Source: Plumapathes pennacea
Taxonomy: Eukaryota; Cnidaria; Anthozoa; Antipatharia; Myriopathidae
Length of the DNA stretch: 64,000 nt
Direction: 5' to 3'
NCBI GenBank assembly: GCA_964036295.1
Contig: OZ038471.1
Coordinates: forward strand, 14,960,184 to 15,024,183
Made by a program: the position numbers and the translations under genes. Of this stretch, positions 30,100-42,531 are shown piece by piece (the first letter of the stretch is position 1; each line of letters begins with the position of its first letter). The notes beneath the pieces are model-generated. The model was not told the DNA's origin. It made no database searches and saw nothing but the letters and a program-made list of their open reading frames with translations.

Positions 30100-32224
30100 A
30101 AACAGACTTAGACCCCGTCTATATGGAGAAAAGTTGTTCGCGGTATCCGAAATACCCTCCCACCTGAGACAGCTTTATCGATCTTAGTTGCTCAATCCAT
30201 ATGATAAATCAGTTGAACTCACTATCTAACTTGATCTGGTGTGGTGATGATTTGTGCAACTGCGATTTCACACTCGGATAAACGTTACATTGGTGGCAAC
30301 GGTATAAACACGAGAAATGTAAACAGACATATCGAAACCTCCGAAGATTTAATCACCTTTGACGCGATTGCACCCGCAAGAAACGTCGAATCACCTAGAC
30401 TCCACACAAGTACAGTCTCAGGACGACTTCCATCCTTCGTCTAGCTCGACCTCCGCCCACGTTCGCTCGTTCATTCCTTCCCCGGCCCCCTCCCCTTCCC
30501 CCGGAAGGCCAAACTACGCAGGCCGCCACAACTAGCAGCTGCTTGCAACAGTTGAATCAATGGCCTCTATTCAGGCAATGTGTTGATTGCAAGAGGCCCG
30601 GTTTACTGAGTGAATCGAAGAGACGCGAGATGGCTCAAGTAACCGACAAGTTCCAGAGGTCACCGGAGCAGCAAATGATGCAACACGTGGACGAAACTCG
30701 GGAGTTGTGAGCGGACATTTCCATCTCAAGTCACTTGAGAAGAGTCGAAATGTCACGACTGGAATGTCGACTTCAAGGACAAACTGGCGGACCGCCTGAA
30801 CCAGATCCAAACCATGGCTGAAGCAGTGAGGAAGCCGGCACTTACTCCATTGCAACCGAGCCAACCTTTCTTTTCATAAAAGAAAGCCGGGAAAGTCCCT
30901 TAAACCAAACGTTTGGAGTGAGCTCCTGGGAGGACTATAAAGCCCAGTTTGACCTTATCGCCGAGCCGAACGGATGGGAGGACGGAACCAAAGTTGTTTA
31001 TCTGGCGGCGAGTTTAAAGGGTCACGCTCAGGCCGTCCTCGGGAACCTTGATGACCACAGAAGGTGGGACTTCACTTCCTTTGTAACTGCGCCGACTTAT
31101 TGGAGGAGCTGGGCACCAAACGGAGCTGTATCGAACACATGTTGCGGAAGAGCTTTTGCTAAAAACTTTAACTCGAAAGAACAGTCACTACCAGAGCTGG
31201 CACAGACGTCGAGAGGAGGCTGACTCGTCAAGCCAACCTGGAGGCAAATGAAAGTACGCGGGAAACACTGGCCAGAGACCATTTCATCGACGCCCTAGCT
31301 ACTAGACGCAGACGTCTGGTGGTGCATCCAGCAGTCCAGACCAAAACTGCTACAAGATACCCTGAAAACAGCTGTAGAACTGAAGGCATTTTAGCTGGCC
31401 AACTTGCAACGCGGCCAAGTCACCAAATCCGTAGTTGCTGCCTCCCAGGATTCCACGACTGCACATTCCGTGAGTGAGAACGCCGCGAAACCTGCACAAA
31501 CTCCACTGGACCAGAGGTTAGACACACGGCAAAGCTACTCCAGTCCCTAGTGGCCTCCCTACATCAACCAAGACGTCCACCCGGACGACAGAGCTCTACC
31601 ACACGATGTTGTACATGTAGAAAAATTGGGCATCTTCAGAGAAATTGCCAGGAGACGGTCAAACAGGATCACAGGGAAGCGGACAACAGCCGGATTTGAA
31701 GGCCAGAGCTCGGCAACACCAAAACTAACCAGGTCCCAGCAGACTGTCTTACGAGTAAACGCCACGACAGAAAACGGACTATTTGTTAAAGAAACTATTC
31801 AGCGGTGTGCAGACGAACTTCCTAGTAGACACGGGATCAATCATTACGGTCATAACGCCGTAGGTCAGTACCAGATGATTTCGAAATCGGTGCGCCCTGA
31901 TTTGGAGGAGGTTGTATCAAAAATGCTATGGCGTTCGCTTCCCTTAACGCTGGTCACAAGGGAGAAGTCGCAGCCCTTTTAACAGAATTTGTTGATGTGT
32001 TCTCCGCCTCAAACTTAAAAATCCTGCATTGCTAAACACCGGATAGACACTGGAGGTACAAAGCCAATCCGACAGCCTGGTAGACAGATGCCGATACACT
32101 AGAGGAAGGAAGTAGAGGCTTAGGTACAGAAGATGCTGAAAAGATACGTTATTGAGCAGTTGTATAGTCCCTGGGCTTCCCCCATTGTAACGGCAGCAGG
32201 CGACTATCGAGAGTAGTCAGGATT
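30100..32224 (+). mobile_element. Gypsy-like (Ty3) LTR retrotransposon remnant
   Basis: Decayed collinear pieces in several frames. A possible LTR end and primer site lies near 30285 (CGTTACATTGGTGGCAACGG). Gag is at 30915-31100 (SSWEDYKAQFDLIA, WEDGTKVVYLAASLKGHAQ). A zinc knuckle CCTCRKIGHLQRNC of CX2CX4HX4C form is near 31603-31650. A protease site FLVDTGSIITV is near 31820. The start of the reverse transcriptase, RYVIEQLYSPWASPIV, is near 32140-32190. Many stops and frameshifts are present. The element stops abruptly where the BEL/Pao LTR begins, so that insertion probably cut it. Confidence 0.8.
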
Positions 32225-33596
32225 TGTCGTGGCTGACACGGGGATAATTTACATAAGAAGCGAAAGATGAACGAGTGAAGGCGATGGAAGGCTCAAATGG
32301 GGTTTATTCCGTGCCAACACAATGATTCGGATTCGTACTTCTCGTAAACTGAAAGTAAGGATTACAACGTATAACTAATAAAACTACTACTAAATACTAC
32401 AAATAGGAAAACTAGTTAGGCTAAGACAAGCGATCCATTCAAAGCAATGTAATCATGTAACGCTAACAACGTGATATAAAATAACATGTGGTATCACGCA
32501 ATGAAGTAACAAAGGATAAACTGAGCATAATTAGCATGTAAAAGGGGGCTAAATAGCAACACTAAAGAAATAATAACAACATAAGGCAAAAGCGATACTA
32601 AATTCCAAGTAAACAAGGTACTTGAATAACTAATAACAAAGTTCGTGACTCGGTGTGCTAGCCATACAAAAAGGGTAACAAAAACAATAGCTAAATCACT
32701 TAAAAGTTGCTGATTACCAAACTACAATAAAATCGGTAAGAAAAACAAGCAAGGGTACTTACATATCTAACCCACGCAGTAAAACCTCTGAGCAAGGATA
32801 ACTTGTTAATAAAACGATCTGCTTACTACAGAGTCCAGACTACAACTAACTAAAGCCCCATGCACACGAGCAAATTTTCTATGACAAGTTTTCTGTGACA
32901 AATGATTTGCTCGTGTATACGGTCGAGCAATTTTCTTTTAACAAGTTTTTTAACAAATTTTCGTTGTTTCTTTTCCTTCTGACTTGGAGTTCCATAAACT
33001 TTTCGCGTGATCTCAAAGGTTCCAGTAAGAGGCTAATTGCATTATATGGCTAATTCAAAGCGGACTTTGTTGTCAATGTTGTGGATGCCGCCATCTTGAC
33101 CGTGCAAACACGCTCCCAAAATGAAGACATGGTAACTAAAGTTTTCCGAAAAACTTTGACAAGTTTTCGAGTACACGAGCAAATTTCACATGGGACAAGT
33201 TTTCCTTGTCATAAAAAAGCTAGCAAGCCAGCTTTTCAGCAAATGCATTTGTCACAGAAAATTTGCCCAAATTTTCTCATGTACACGAGCAAAAAAAACT
33301 TGTCGCAGAAAACTTGTCAGAGAAAACTTGCTCGTGTGCAGGGGGCTTAAATGATCAACGGTATACGTTCAGATATCGGAAGACAAAATAAAGATCTATT
33401 GATTACAGAACCCATAAAGTATCATAGGCATTTCCTTAGTGTCTCCAACTAAAACAAAGGAGAATAGAATCTTTACACTAATCAAAGGGACAAAGAATAA
33501 CTGATGATGCAATGCAAAATGAATCTGAGCTTGGTTGCGTGACAAGAAAAAAACTGAAACTGTAAACCTATTTATAATCACGTGACAATCATAACA
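32225..33596 (-). mobile_element. 3' LTR of a BEL/Pao retrotransposon (with a MITE inside)
   Basis: Read on the minus strand it begins TGTTATGATTGTCACGTG right after a purine-rich tract ATAGGGAGGCA, and ends ...CCACGACA, giving TGT...ACA borders. A polyadenylation signal AATAAA is at 32303-32308. Without the MITE at 32854-33347 it is about 875 bp. Assignment to BEL/Pao comes from the coding remnant of that type on the same strand at 39781-41480, which the LINE has separated from this LTR. The partner 5' LTR was not found. Confidence 0.6.
32854..33347. mobile_element. 494-bp TIR MITE inside the LTR
   Basis: The left end AGCCCCATGCACACGAGCAA and right end GCTCGTGTGCAGGGGGCT are inverted repeats flanked by TAA. 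The interior repeats ACAAGTTTTCTGTGACAA-type blocks in both orientations. The TAA target is of PIF/Harbinger kind. Confidence 0.8.
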
Positions 33597-34285
33597 TGCC
33601 TCCCTATGAAATAGCATATTTCATAAACAACAAATTGTAAAGTCACTATAAAACGATAATACCAATTCAGTTCGTTAAAGGCTTCTTGTTGGGAATCTGC
33701 CCTGGTCTTCATTCGGCATCGCCAGGCAGCAAGAGGATTAGCTTGTGGACTTTTGTTTTTTTTTTTTTTTGTTGGCTTGGGTCCGTTCGTTTAGCCTCAA
33801 AAAGCCATATTGAAAGACATGAAAGCAAATGCAATGAACTAATCAATGAACTGCATAACTATGCACAACTGTACAGAAATGTACGAAGATTCTGATATCC
33901 AGAACCTTGAGAACTTGAAGGAACAAGCTGAACGAAGGCGCTCGAGATACAAGACGACGAGCTACGGGTCCTCCAACAAATCTGCAAATTCGACATCCTA
34001 GGAATCACTGAAAGCCATCTAAACTCCACCATCGCCGATAATGAGCTACACATAAACGGCCTTAAATTCTCCCGCCTTGATCGGTCAAAGCGCAAAGGTG
34101 GGGGTTGTGTACTATATTATGCGGAACACCTCAAAGTCACATATCGAAGGGATTTAACCAGAAGCGAACTAGAAGCTATTTGGATACAGGTCAACTTCCC
34201 AACGAATACTACCCTGTTCTCAGTGATATACAGATCGGAACTGGAATCACATAACTTCTTCGAACACTTTAATGAGGTCATCGAA

Positions 34286-35454
34286 CAACCTCGTTCCCAG
34301 GCTCTTTCGTCTTCCGGGCCACGCCCCCGAAGAAAGACCCTGGTTCAGGCTGGTCACGTGTCGGCCAGAATCTGGCCGGTTGCAAAAAAAGAAACCGAGG
34401 GAGGGGCCGTTAAGTCGAAAATTTGCTCTACTCTGTCCACTAGGGAACGAAACATTTTGGCCTCGCCGCTTTCGACACCAAATTTGCATAATGTTTGCTG
34501 AATCGCACGTGCGCCTGCAGCGTTCAGAAGTCGCGCTGCCCATAATACAATTTCTCTGCAGCTTGGCGACTAAAAGTATACCTAAACGTAAAGACATGCG
34601 GGCAACTTCAATGTGGAGTTCTAAAACGAAACTTTGCTTTTGGTTGCCAAAATACATTTTGAATTTCGCGGTCTAATGCGACGCATGGCTGCGCACCAAG
34701 AATATTTAACTTCTTGATTTGAAGATTATTCTTGGATTTTACTCAAATTGCACTCAAAATGAATGTTTATGTGATGGAAAATTCGTGAGGCAACATCTTG
34801 TTTTGCGTGGTATTCAAGTACAAGGAAAAACAAAATTTGGAAAATTTTGGCGTTTTACTAATTAGGAGTTGTTGGTCGCTGTTGATTAACAAGTGGCTCT
34901 GCGCTTCCCTGGGAAGCGCCCTCGTGTTTAACACCTCTCGCGTGTGTGTCACAGTACGAAATCAGGTTCAACTTGGGAGGGCAAATGCTACACTCTGTGA
35001 CCCCGAAAAAGGTTTACGCGGCTTCTAGCAACCAGTCAAGTTGCTGTAGGCTTTGCCGTTCTGTGAAAGAACAACGCAAAAATTAATTTTGTCGAACAAA
35101 AGTTCTGGAAGGAGATGAAAAATTATAGACTTTCCGTATCCCGTTGGCAGCACAGCGACAGTATCTCTTCCAGAATAAATTGCTTCCAAGCACTTAACTT
35201 GTTTCGGCTTGAGAGTTTTGTTCCAGTAGCTGCTATTAACAATAGCGTAATGAAGACTGCTAAAGAATATGGCGGATGTGTCGTTTGTTCCAGCCTCGTT
35301 TAGATTTCGACAAACGCACAGCACGACAAATTCATTTGATAAAGGGACCCCTCCCAGCAATTTATTTTTGTTAGCGATGCACGTGACCAGCCTGAACCAG
35401 GGTCTTTCTTCGGGGGCGTGGCCCGGGAGACGAAAGAGCCTGGGAACGAGGTTG
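34286..35454. mobile_element. 1.17-kb TIR element with 9-bp TSD, inserted in the LINE endonuclease
   Basis: TIR of about 75 bp with one mismatch (CAACCTCGTTCCCAGGCTC at the left and its complement at the right). Direct repeat GTCATCGAA on both sides (34277-34285 and 35455-35463). Removing the element and one repeat restores HFNEVIEKAWLKSS in the LINE frame. The interior carries a RecQ-type helicase fragment on the minus strand. No transposase is seen. A 9-bp TSD fits Mutator-like elements, but this is inference. Confidence 0.88.
35025..35400 (-). pseudogene. RecQ-type DNA helicase fragment (captured)
   Basis: A single open frame runs from the TIR into LKPKQVKCLEAIYSGRD, AVLPTGYGKSIIFHLLPELL and a stop. 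This is the Q/motif 0 region plus Walker A (PTGYGKS) of RecQ-family helicases, corresponding to the very start of the helicase core. No motif II (DEAH/DEAD) or later motif follows. A second frame is not needed, so the piece is intact over about 50 residues. It most likely derives from one host or element exon taken up by the TIR element. It cannot be a working helicase alone. Confidence 0.75.
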
Positions 35455-37260
35455 GTCATCGAAAAGGCATGGCTGAAATCTAGTCATATATATTCCTACT
35501 TGGTGATCTCAACTGCAATATGATCAACGCAAACTCGTCCAACATCCAACTAAAGACCAAAACATTACTAAACATACTTGATCTATATAATATGCAGAAT
35601 GTCATCAAGGATCCCACTCGAGTGACACCTGAATCTGAATCCTTAATAGATCTAATTGTAACAACAAAGGCGAATTTAGTGCGTAAAACCGGTGTCCTAC
35701 CTTTGGGAATATCGGACCACAGCCTGGTCTATGCTACAATCAAACTTACAAACAAGAGACCACCGCCGAAAAATATAAGGATCAGAAACTTCAAGAACTT
35801 CAACGCTGACGAATTCAGAAACGATATTCAACGCGTACCGTTCCATGTCTCTAGGGTATTCGATGATAGTGACGATGTCTTTTGGTCCTGGGAGCACTTG
35901 TTCGAAAATATTTGTGATATGCACGCCCCGTACAAGGACGTCAAGGTGAGAAGCTTGTCGGCTCCGTGGATCAGCAATACCATAAGGCTGAAGATGAATC
36001 GTAGATATAAACTCTTCAAAAGAGCTGTCGACACAAAGAACAATGAGATATGGGCTGATTACAAACGACTCAGAAATGAAATAACTTCAGAAATCAGGAG
36101 GGCTAAAGCCTCATACTTCCACGCTAAACTGGCCGAAGTCAAGTCATCAACCGCATTGGAAACTGTTAAAAAAGGCGACTAATCCCAAGGTAAAGGAAAG
36201 CATTGGTCCACTGAAACGCGATGACAAAAGCCTTGCTGTAGACGACAAAGAAAAAGCAAACTTGATGAATACATTCTTTACTACTATTGGAAAAACCCTG
36301 ACTATGAATTGCCCGTCACTGCCACTGTCTGACAAACAAAAGAAAGACCAAGTCCAGAAGACATCTGAAATAAGCTTACAGAATAGTAACATTGAAAAGA
36401 AACTTGCATCACTGAAGACCAATAAGTCAACGGGCCCGGATGGAATATCGCCCAAGCTATTGAAACTAGCTGGGCCGGCAATCGCACCACCACTCACAGA
36501 TCTGTACTCGCACAGCATAAACAGTGGAACCGTCTACAGTGCATGGAAAACAGCGAGGGTAAACCCGGTGTTCAAGAAAGAGGATGAAACAGAGTGTGGA
36601 AACTACCGACCGTTGTCAATTTTAAGTGTACCTAGTAAAATCATTGAATCATGCGTAACAGACAGTATTGTTCAACACGTCTTCACAGACAACCAACTGG
36701 TCACAGAACATCAATGGGCATACAGGAAGGGACACTCCACAGACCTATTACTGGTCAATTTAACTGAGATCTGGAGAAAAGCCCTTGATTCCAAAAAAGT
36801 TGTCGGCGTAGCCTTCATCGATTTCCAGAAAGCGTTCGATAGTGTATCACATCTCAGACTTATGAGCAAACTTGAACACTGTTTTGGAATCACCGGATGT
36901 CTACTATCGTGGCTGAAAGACTACCTAGGGCAAAGACAGCAGTACACCACCATAAACGGACAAAGGTCAGATTACGCTGAAGTGACCTGCGGTGTACCGC
37001 AGGGCTCCGTCCTCGGCCCGTCCTTGTTCACATTGTATACAAACGACTTGCCGCTGGCGGTCACCTCTGGGACAGTCTTTATGTATGCGGACGATACAAC
37101 ACTCTATTGTATTGGCGACTCCGTGGACGAAGTTACTGAACTACTCAACAATTCGCTCAACGGGCTGTATACTTGGTGTAATTCGAACTCCATGATCCCA
37201 CACCCCGTGAAATGTGAGGCGATGCTACTCCACCGAGGCTCCTTCATCGGCCCACTCAAC

Positions 37261-37294
37261 GAGTTTGACTAATGGTCGTGGGTCGTGGGTCGTG

Positions 37295-37331
<37 letters not shown>

Positions 37332-38840
37332 AATGGGTGTGGGTATAAAGTCGTGGGTGCAGAAACAGGTCGTGGGTAATAGTCAATTAATTAGTTAGTT
37401 AATTAATGACAGTTTAATTATTAAAAATAAAAAAATAATAATAATCAAAAACTTAAATAATGAATCGGCCGCCAGAAGAACTGGAACTGAAATCGAAACT
37501 TGGCGGCTGTGTATATCGCATGATGAGAGCTTCGAATAGAAATGTTTGCACATAGTTTACGGTCATGGAAACAAAAGTCTTGCAAGATCATAGTTTTGAA
37601 TTGGCCGCAAGTTTCGTTACCGCAGAAGGCGAAATAAATTTGACACCACCGAAGGTGTAGCTGTCAGTGGGAACCGCTGTCAATAAGTACAACACAGCCG
37701 GAACTTCCCTGAAGCGTGAGAAAACAACCTAAACACCATAAGAGATGTTTGGGTTGCTGTTTTGAGAATTGGCCATTCGTCAAAGCAATTCCTTTTTGAC
37801 TTTGCTTGCTCGTCAATTCTACGATTCTACAATATTTATTACTCCGGAGAACCCCGTACTTGCATCGCGAACACACTGAAAAATCTGTGGTTAATTGCAC
37901 GCTGGTTCAGGACCGTCTCGTGATAGAGACCCAATCTTTCGCTACGTTCCTTTTATTCTTTTTTTATCTCCGTGAAATCGATCCGGCACACCCGAAGTCC
38001 ACAAGGACATTTTTCTTCGTTTCATTATTTTTTACAACATGTGAACATTCGGCAGCGATTACCCTATCGTTCTTGAGAGAGTGCAATTCATGAACAAAAT
38101 TCAAGACCCCGTTTAGAGTTTAACTCCCATTTAACACCTTTAATGGACTTCCGACAGGCGCTGTTTTCCGACGATTGCTGCGATTGAAGACAGATTGAAC
38201 CAGCATGACAAGAAACTTGCGGCCAGATCAAAACTATTCTCTTGCCAGACTTTTGTTTCCGCGACCGCAAAATTACTATAAACTGGCGCTAGACTGTGGT
38301 AAAGTGAGCAAACTTTTCCATTCGAAGCTCTAAATCACATCATGCGATATACACAGCTACCGCAAGAATGCGCGTGTAAAAATTAAATATATCTATATCT
38401 ATATCTATATATTTTTTTACCATAACACACTAATTTCTCGCTCTCTGATTGGTCGATTTACCGTGATAAATAAAAGTCCAGACAACGATGCTGACGCTAG
38501 CTGATGCTAGCTGACGACAGCGTGTCACGCTTTGCAACGAAATGCAACGAAACTTTCCCGTATATTTTTTAATATTGTGGTAAAAAACAAATTTCCACTG
38601 GCTTGCCTTGGTGTGGACTCTTATTTACCACGATTTACGTCGGCGAAGCGCCTCGTGAGTCCACAACATTTTGACCATGTGATGACGTAAATCGTGGTAA
38701 ATAAGAATCCACACCACGGCAAACCAGTGGAAATTTAATAAATAAATTAAATGTTTCTGCACCCACGACTTTATACCCACACCCACGACTACCCACACCC
38801 ACTACCCACGACCCACGACCCACGACCAATAGTCAAACTC
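37261..38840. mobile_element. 1.58-kb fold-back element with tandem-repeat TIRs, inserted in the LINE
   Basis: The ends GAGTTTGACTA and TAGTCAAACTC are followed inwards by arrays of GTGGGTC (TCGTGGG) units, then TGGGTATAAAGTCGTGGGTG. The right arm is the inverse. The direct repeat CCACTCAAC flanks it (37252-37260 and 38841-38849), and removal restores the LINE frame FIGPLNKLTLGAYEIR. Further inward the arms stay complementary (GTGTATATCGCATGATG, AGAGCTTCGAAT, TGGCCGCAAGTTTC). The right arm is itself interrupted by the hairpin repeat at 38400-38740. No transposase is seen. TSD length matches the elements at 34286 and 15997. Confidence 0.87.
38400..38740. mobile_element. Hairpin repeat with GGCGAAGCGCC core, deleted copy
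   Basis: It shares TGATTGGTCGATTTACC, GGTAAATAA and AGTCCAGACA, TTCCACTGG and the arms TGTGGACTCTTATTTACCAC / GTAAATCGTGGTAAATAAG with the copy at 59340-59690. Here part of the left inner arm is missing, so the palindrome is asymmetric. It sits in the right arm of the fold-back element. Confidence 0.75.
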
Positions 38841-39780
38841 CCACTCAACAAACTCACACTAGGGGCATATGAAATACGATGGGTCAAACACTCCAGATTG
38901 CTCGCAGTCACAATTGATGACAAACTTACTTGGTCCCGTCACATTGGCGAAGTAAAAAAGAGCTTTGCCAGTAAATTAAATATGATCAAAAGAAGCAGAT
39001 TTCTGCCCAGACAAACGCTTTTAGATTTATATTTTAAAGTAATTCTACCCTCAGCAACGTACGCGATACCCGTCTGGGGTGGCTTCATCTGTAAGGACAA
39101 TTTCAACTCTTTAGAATCCTTACACTGCAGAGCAGCCAAACTTATTTTCAATCTCCCATGGGATATGCCTACAGTGGACGTTCTGAGAACGGCAAAATGA
39201 GACAACCTATTTTTTATATATAAAACTAGTTTAGTGAAATTAATGTACAAGTTATATCATGATTTAGCACCGAACAGCATGTCCCACATTATAGAAAGAC
39301 CCAATAATAATTATAATTTCAGAAATAGCAACAAACTCAAGGTGCCCCGGTTCAATACCTATTTCATGAAAAACTCTATAGCCCATAGGGGCCCTATAGT
39401 TTGGAACGCACTTTCAGCGCACTTACCCTGCGATGAAACACTATCTGCTACAACGTATGTGAAAAGGGCCAAAGGAACAAAAACACTTCGTAATATAGAT
39501 TTTAACGCCCTATCTGCCCAGTCCATCCCAGATTTTGATGAACACTTTAGATATTATTAATTATACATTATACCAGCACGCTATTGTTATCGCTGTTATT
39601 ATTATTAGTATTTTTAGATATTTATTATAGGAATGTTAGTTTTTACTAGTTATTAATAATTTAAATATAGGTTACTGATTAGCTTATTACTATTTGTTTT
39701 TATACACAACCCCACAAGCTGATGCTTAAACTCTTATTGTGTTTAAATAAAGATTATCGTATCGTATCGTATCGTATCGT

Positions 39781-41480
39781 ACTGGTCTGTCCAGGCATTT
39801 GACAGGGGCTGTTCTGCGGCCTTCGCGGCTGAGAGTAGCGTCTCCGAGCACCAATTGAACTGTTCGCACGCACCCGTCCACGGATGGGTTGATTCTCGAG
39901 ACATGTGCGAGTCGCCAGCGATTCCTGGGAAGGTTGTCATCCTGAACAATGACAACGTCGTTCATGCGAAGGTTTCTCTTGGATTGTTTCCACTTCTGAC
40001 GTTGCTGAAGGCTGAGCAGAAATTCTTTTTTCCAGCGGCACCAGAATTCGTTTGACAGGTGCTGTACTCGTCGCCAGCGTTTCCTGGAATACTTGTGAGC
40101 ATCTTGGAAGATTCCAGGTGGCGGCAGTATGACTTTAGATTTCATAGTCAACAGGTGGTTTGGAGTAAGAGGGGCAAGTGCATCTGGATCTTGTAGAGCG
40201 TCCGTTGTCAAGGGTCTGCTATTGACGATGGCCTCCGCTTCGCACATAAAGGTGATTCGTCGTCTAGTTGAGTACCAGTAGCATCCAGCAGGGCTGACAG
40301 TACGTTGCGGACATTCTAATTTGTCGTTCCCAGATGCCTCCCATGTGGCTGGCTGAGGGGACGTTCATTTTAAAGTGAAACCAGTCACAATTTTCTTTGA
40401 GAAGGTTCTCGTCTATCCTGTGGTGGTTTCATTCATCTTTAGGGTTTCGATTGCATTCTTGAAGTTGATGGCTTGAGCGGCCTTCACTAACACGGTCTGA
40501 GCAGTCTGCATCTCGTCGACTGTAACGGGAGAATGGCTTGATGTTTCTTTCATTTTCCTGCTAGGGCGATCTGTCGCGCTGCGAGTTGACTCGGACTTCC
40601 TTCTCTGTACTCAATCTTTGAGTAATCGAATGTAGCGCAGGCATGGAGCGACCGATTTCATTGCGCGGAACCAGTCCGAGTAGTACTCTATGCGGTCGAG
40701 TAGACTTGCATCGGGAGGGGCGGTCATTGTCGTCATTGTAACAACTTTTTTGGGTCGTCTTCACTAAGAGGAGTGGCGCTCCGCTTTTCTTGGGCTTGTA
40801 ACTGCATCGCAGCAGGCCACTCATCCTCGTTCTTTCACAGAAACTCTGGTCCTGTGATCCACCGTGATTCCAGGAGCTCGCGTACGGAGATTCCACGGGA
40901 CGCATCATCTGCTGGGTTGGACTTGGTCTCCACGTTCCTCCACTGCTCCACGGATGTGCTGTCGTGAATCTGTTGGACGCGATTGGCTACGAAAACGTGA
41001 AATCTCCTGGACTCACTGGTGATGTACCCCAGGACAACCTTACTGTCGGTCCAGAAAGTTTCTTTGATTTCTTGCAATTGAAGTTCCCTTCGGAGTTGCT
41101 CGCTGATTCTCACAGACACTGTAGCTGCTGTCAACTCCAACCTTGGAATCGTAACTGACTTGAGCGGTGCTACTCTGGCCTTGGCTATCACGAGCGAGCA
41201 GTGAATCTGACCTTGGTCGTTCTTGAATCTCAAGTAGCTGCACTGGCCATATCCTATGCTGCTGGCGTCGGAGGAGTGATGCAGCTCTGTTTTGACGATG
41301 CGACCAAAGTTCTTTGGCTTGTAGCATCTTGGGGCCGAGAAATTCTTCAGGAGGTGAAGCTCTGTTCTCCACTTCTCCCATCTAGCTCGTACTGGATCGG
41401 GGATGGGATTGTCCCAACCTAGACCACTGCGGCACAGCTCTTGTAGGATGCTGGGAGAAGCTGCCTTATTGCTGACGCTG
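39781..41480 (-). mobile_element. BEL/Pao retrotransposon coding remnant
   Basis: The minus-strand RNase H region (40835-41233) reads SVTIPRLELTAATVSVR, FWTDSKVVLGYI and SNPADDASRG. Then a broken stretch ends NVPSASHMGGIWERQIR (end of the integrase core). Then the DUF5641-type C-terminus (39780-40247) reads CEAEAIVNSRPLT, PLTPNHLLTMKS, RVQHLSNEFWCRWKKEF and DNLPRNRWRLAHV. The integrase catalytic core is largely deleted. The order of domains and the LTR at 32225-33596 on the same strand indicate one BEL/Pao copy that the LINE has split near its 3' end. Confidence 0.85.
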
Positions 41481-41810
41481 CTTCAACAATATTTCAAGAC
41501 CTAATGTGACCGCAGGGTGTAGTCATTCTCATATATCGGGCAAAATCTGGAAAACAAACTGAGATATAAACTGGCAATGGTGTGCATGTCGGGTAGAGGG
41601 AAAGACCGGAGGAATTGCAGAAAGGAAAATATCAGCTTCTTTTCGCGGCCTGAGGAAGACTTCTCCCTGCAGTCGACTCAGCAAAGAGGAAGCATTAATC
41701 CGCGGTCACACTTGTGTCAGAATTTTTTTCTTTCCCATCTCTTCCTTGTCGCTACAATAACTTTTTATTCAAATTTTTTGCACGATAACCTTTCTCTTGC
41801 GTTAGTCTTA

Positions 41811-42210
41811 GGCCCTGTTTACATGGAAGGAGGGTGAACCTCCTAGGAGGGACACCCTCCTTGAAGGGTCAGAAGATAGCCCCCCCCTCCCCACTTTACA
41901 TTTCAATCGGTATCCCTAGGGCTATTTCGCCAACAGTCTGAAAGGTATCGCGAGGTTGCGATATTTGAGATAGTAACCTGGCACCGCTAAAGATAGCCCT
42001 GCTGGGAGGGTAACCCTACCTCGAGCGTTTACATGGCCAAAAGTTGTCCCTGCTGGGAGGGTTACCTTAGCAAGGAGATAGGGTATGCCTCCTCCTAGGG
42101 TGACCCTACCTATCATGTAAACGGACCAGGGAGTTTCAATAGAGAAGGGTGACCCTTCTAAGAGGGTGTCCCCCCTTGGAGGGTCACCCTCCTTTCATGT
42201 AAACAGGGCC
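41811..42210. mobile_element. 400-bp Harbinger-like MITE
   Basis: The ends GGCCCTGTTTACATGGAAGG and CCTTTCATGTAAACAGGGCC (one mismatch) are flanked by TTA. The interior is rich in AGGGTGACCCT-type blocks in both orientations. Confidence 0.85.
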
Positions 42211-42531
42211 TTAATATATCTTGTTCTCAAGGCTTGAAGCATTGCCGTTGTTAAAAACTTCCGGCCGTCTGCAAACGATGACATTTGAATTAGTTTGAGA
42301 CATCGTCCTTCGTCCAGTCCTTTGACTGCAGTTCTGAGACCGCATTGTTTCCCAAAGGAGTGGAAGCTCAGAACTATTCCGAAAACAAATTTTTAGCGGA
42401 AAATTCTGAGGGCAGTCCAAGAATCGTTCCAAAACGGTTTGGTGATGTCTCAGTTGTGATCGTAAGTAACGTTACGTTTGTGCCTCTCACTACTTCATTG
42501 GGTGTGGGCGCGTTGACAGCTCAAACATTAT

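Larger units (their letters stand above)
33900..39780 (+). mobile_element. LINE (CR1/L2-like), interrupted twice
   Basis: Collinear ORF2 pieces. The endonuclease is at about 33950-34285 (FDILGITESHLNS, RKGGGCVLYY, EAIWIQVN) and 35464-36180 (LLGDLNCNM after a frameshift, then LPLGISDHSLVYATIKL). The reverse transcriptase is at 36180-37260 (NKSTGPDGISPKLLKLA, NYRPLSILSVPSKIIE, AFIDFQKAFDSVSH, GVPQGSVLGPSLFTLYTNDL, MYADDTTLY). The C-terminal part is at 38850-39560 (WSRHIGEVKKSFASKLNMI, LPSATYAIPVWGG, PIVWNALSAHL). The tail is AATAAAGATTATCG followed by (TATCG)n at 39757-39778. Inactivating changes: a 1-base shift near 36170, a shift near 35490, a stop at 39198, and two TIR insertions (34286-35454 and 37261-38840). 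The 5' end is not defined. Confidence 0.9.
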
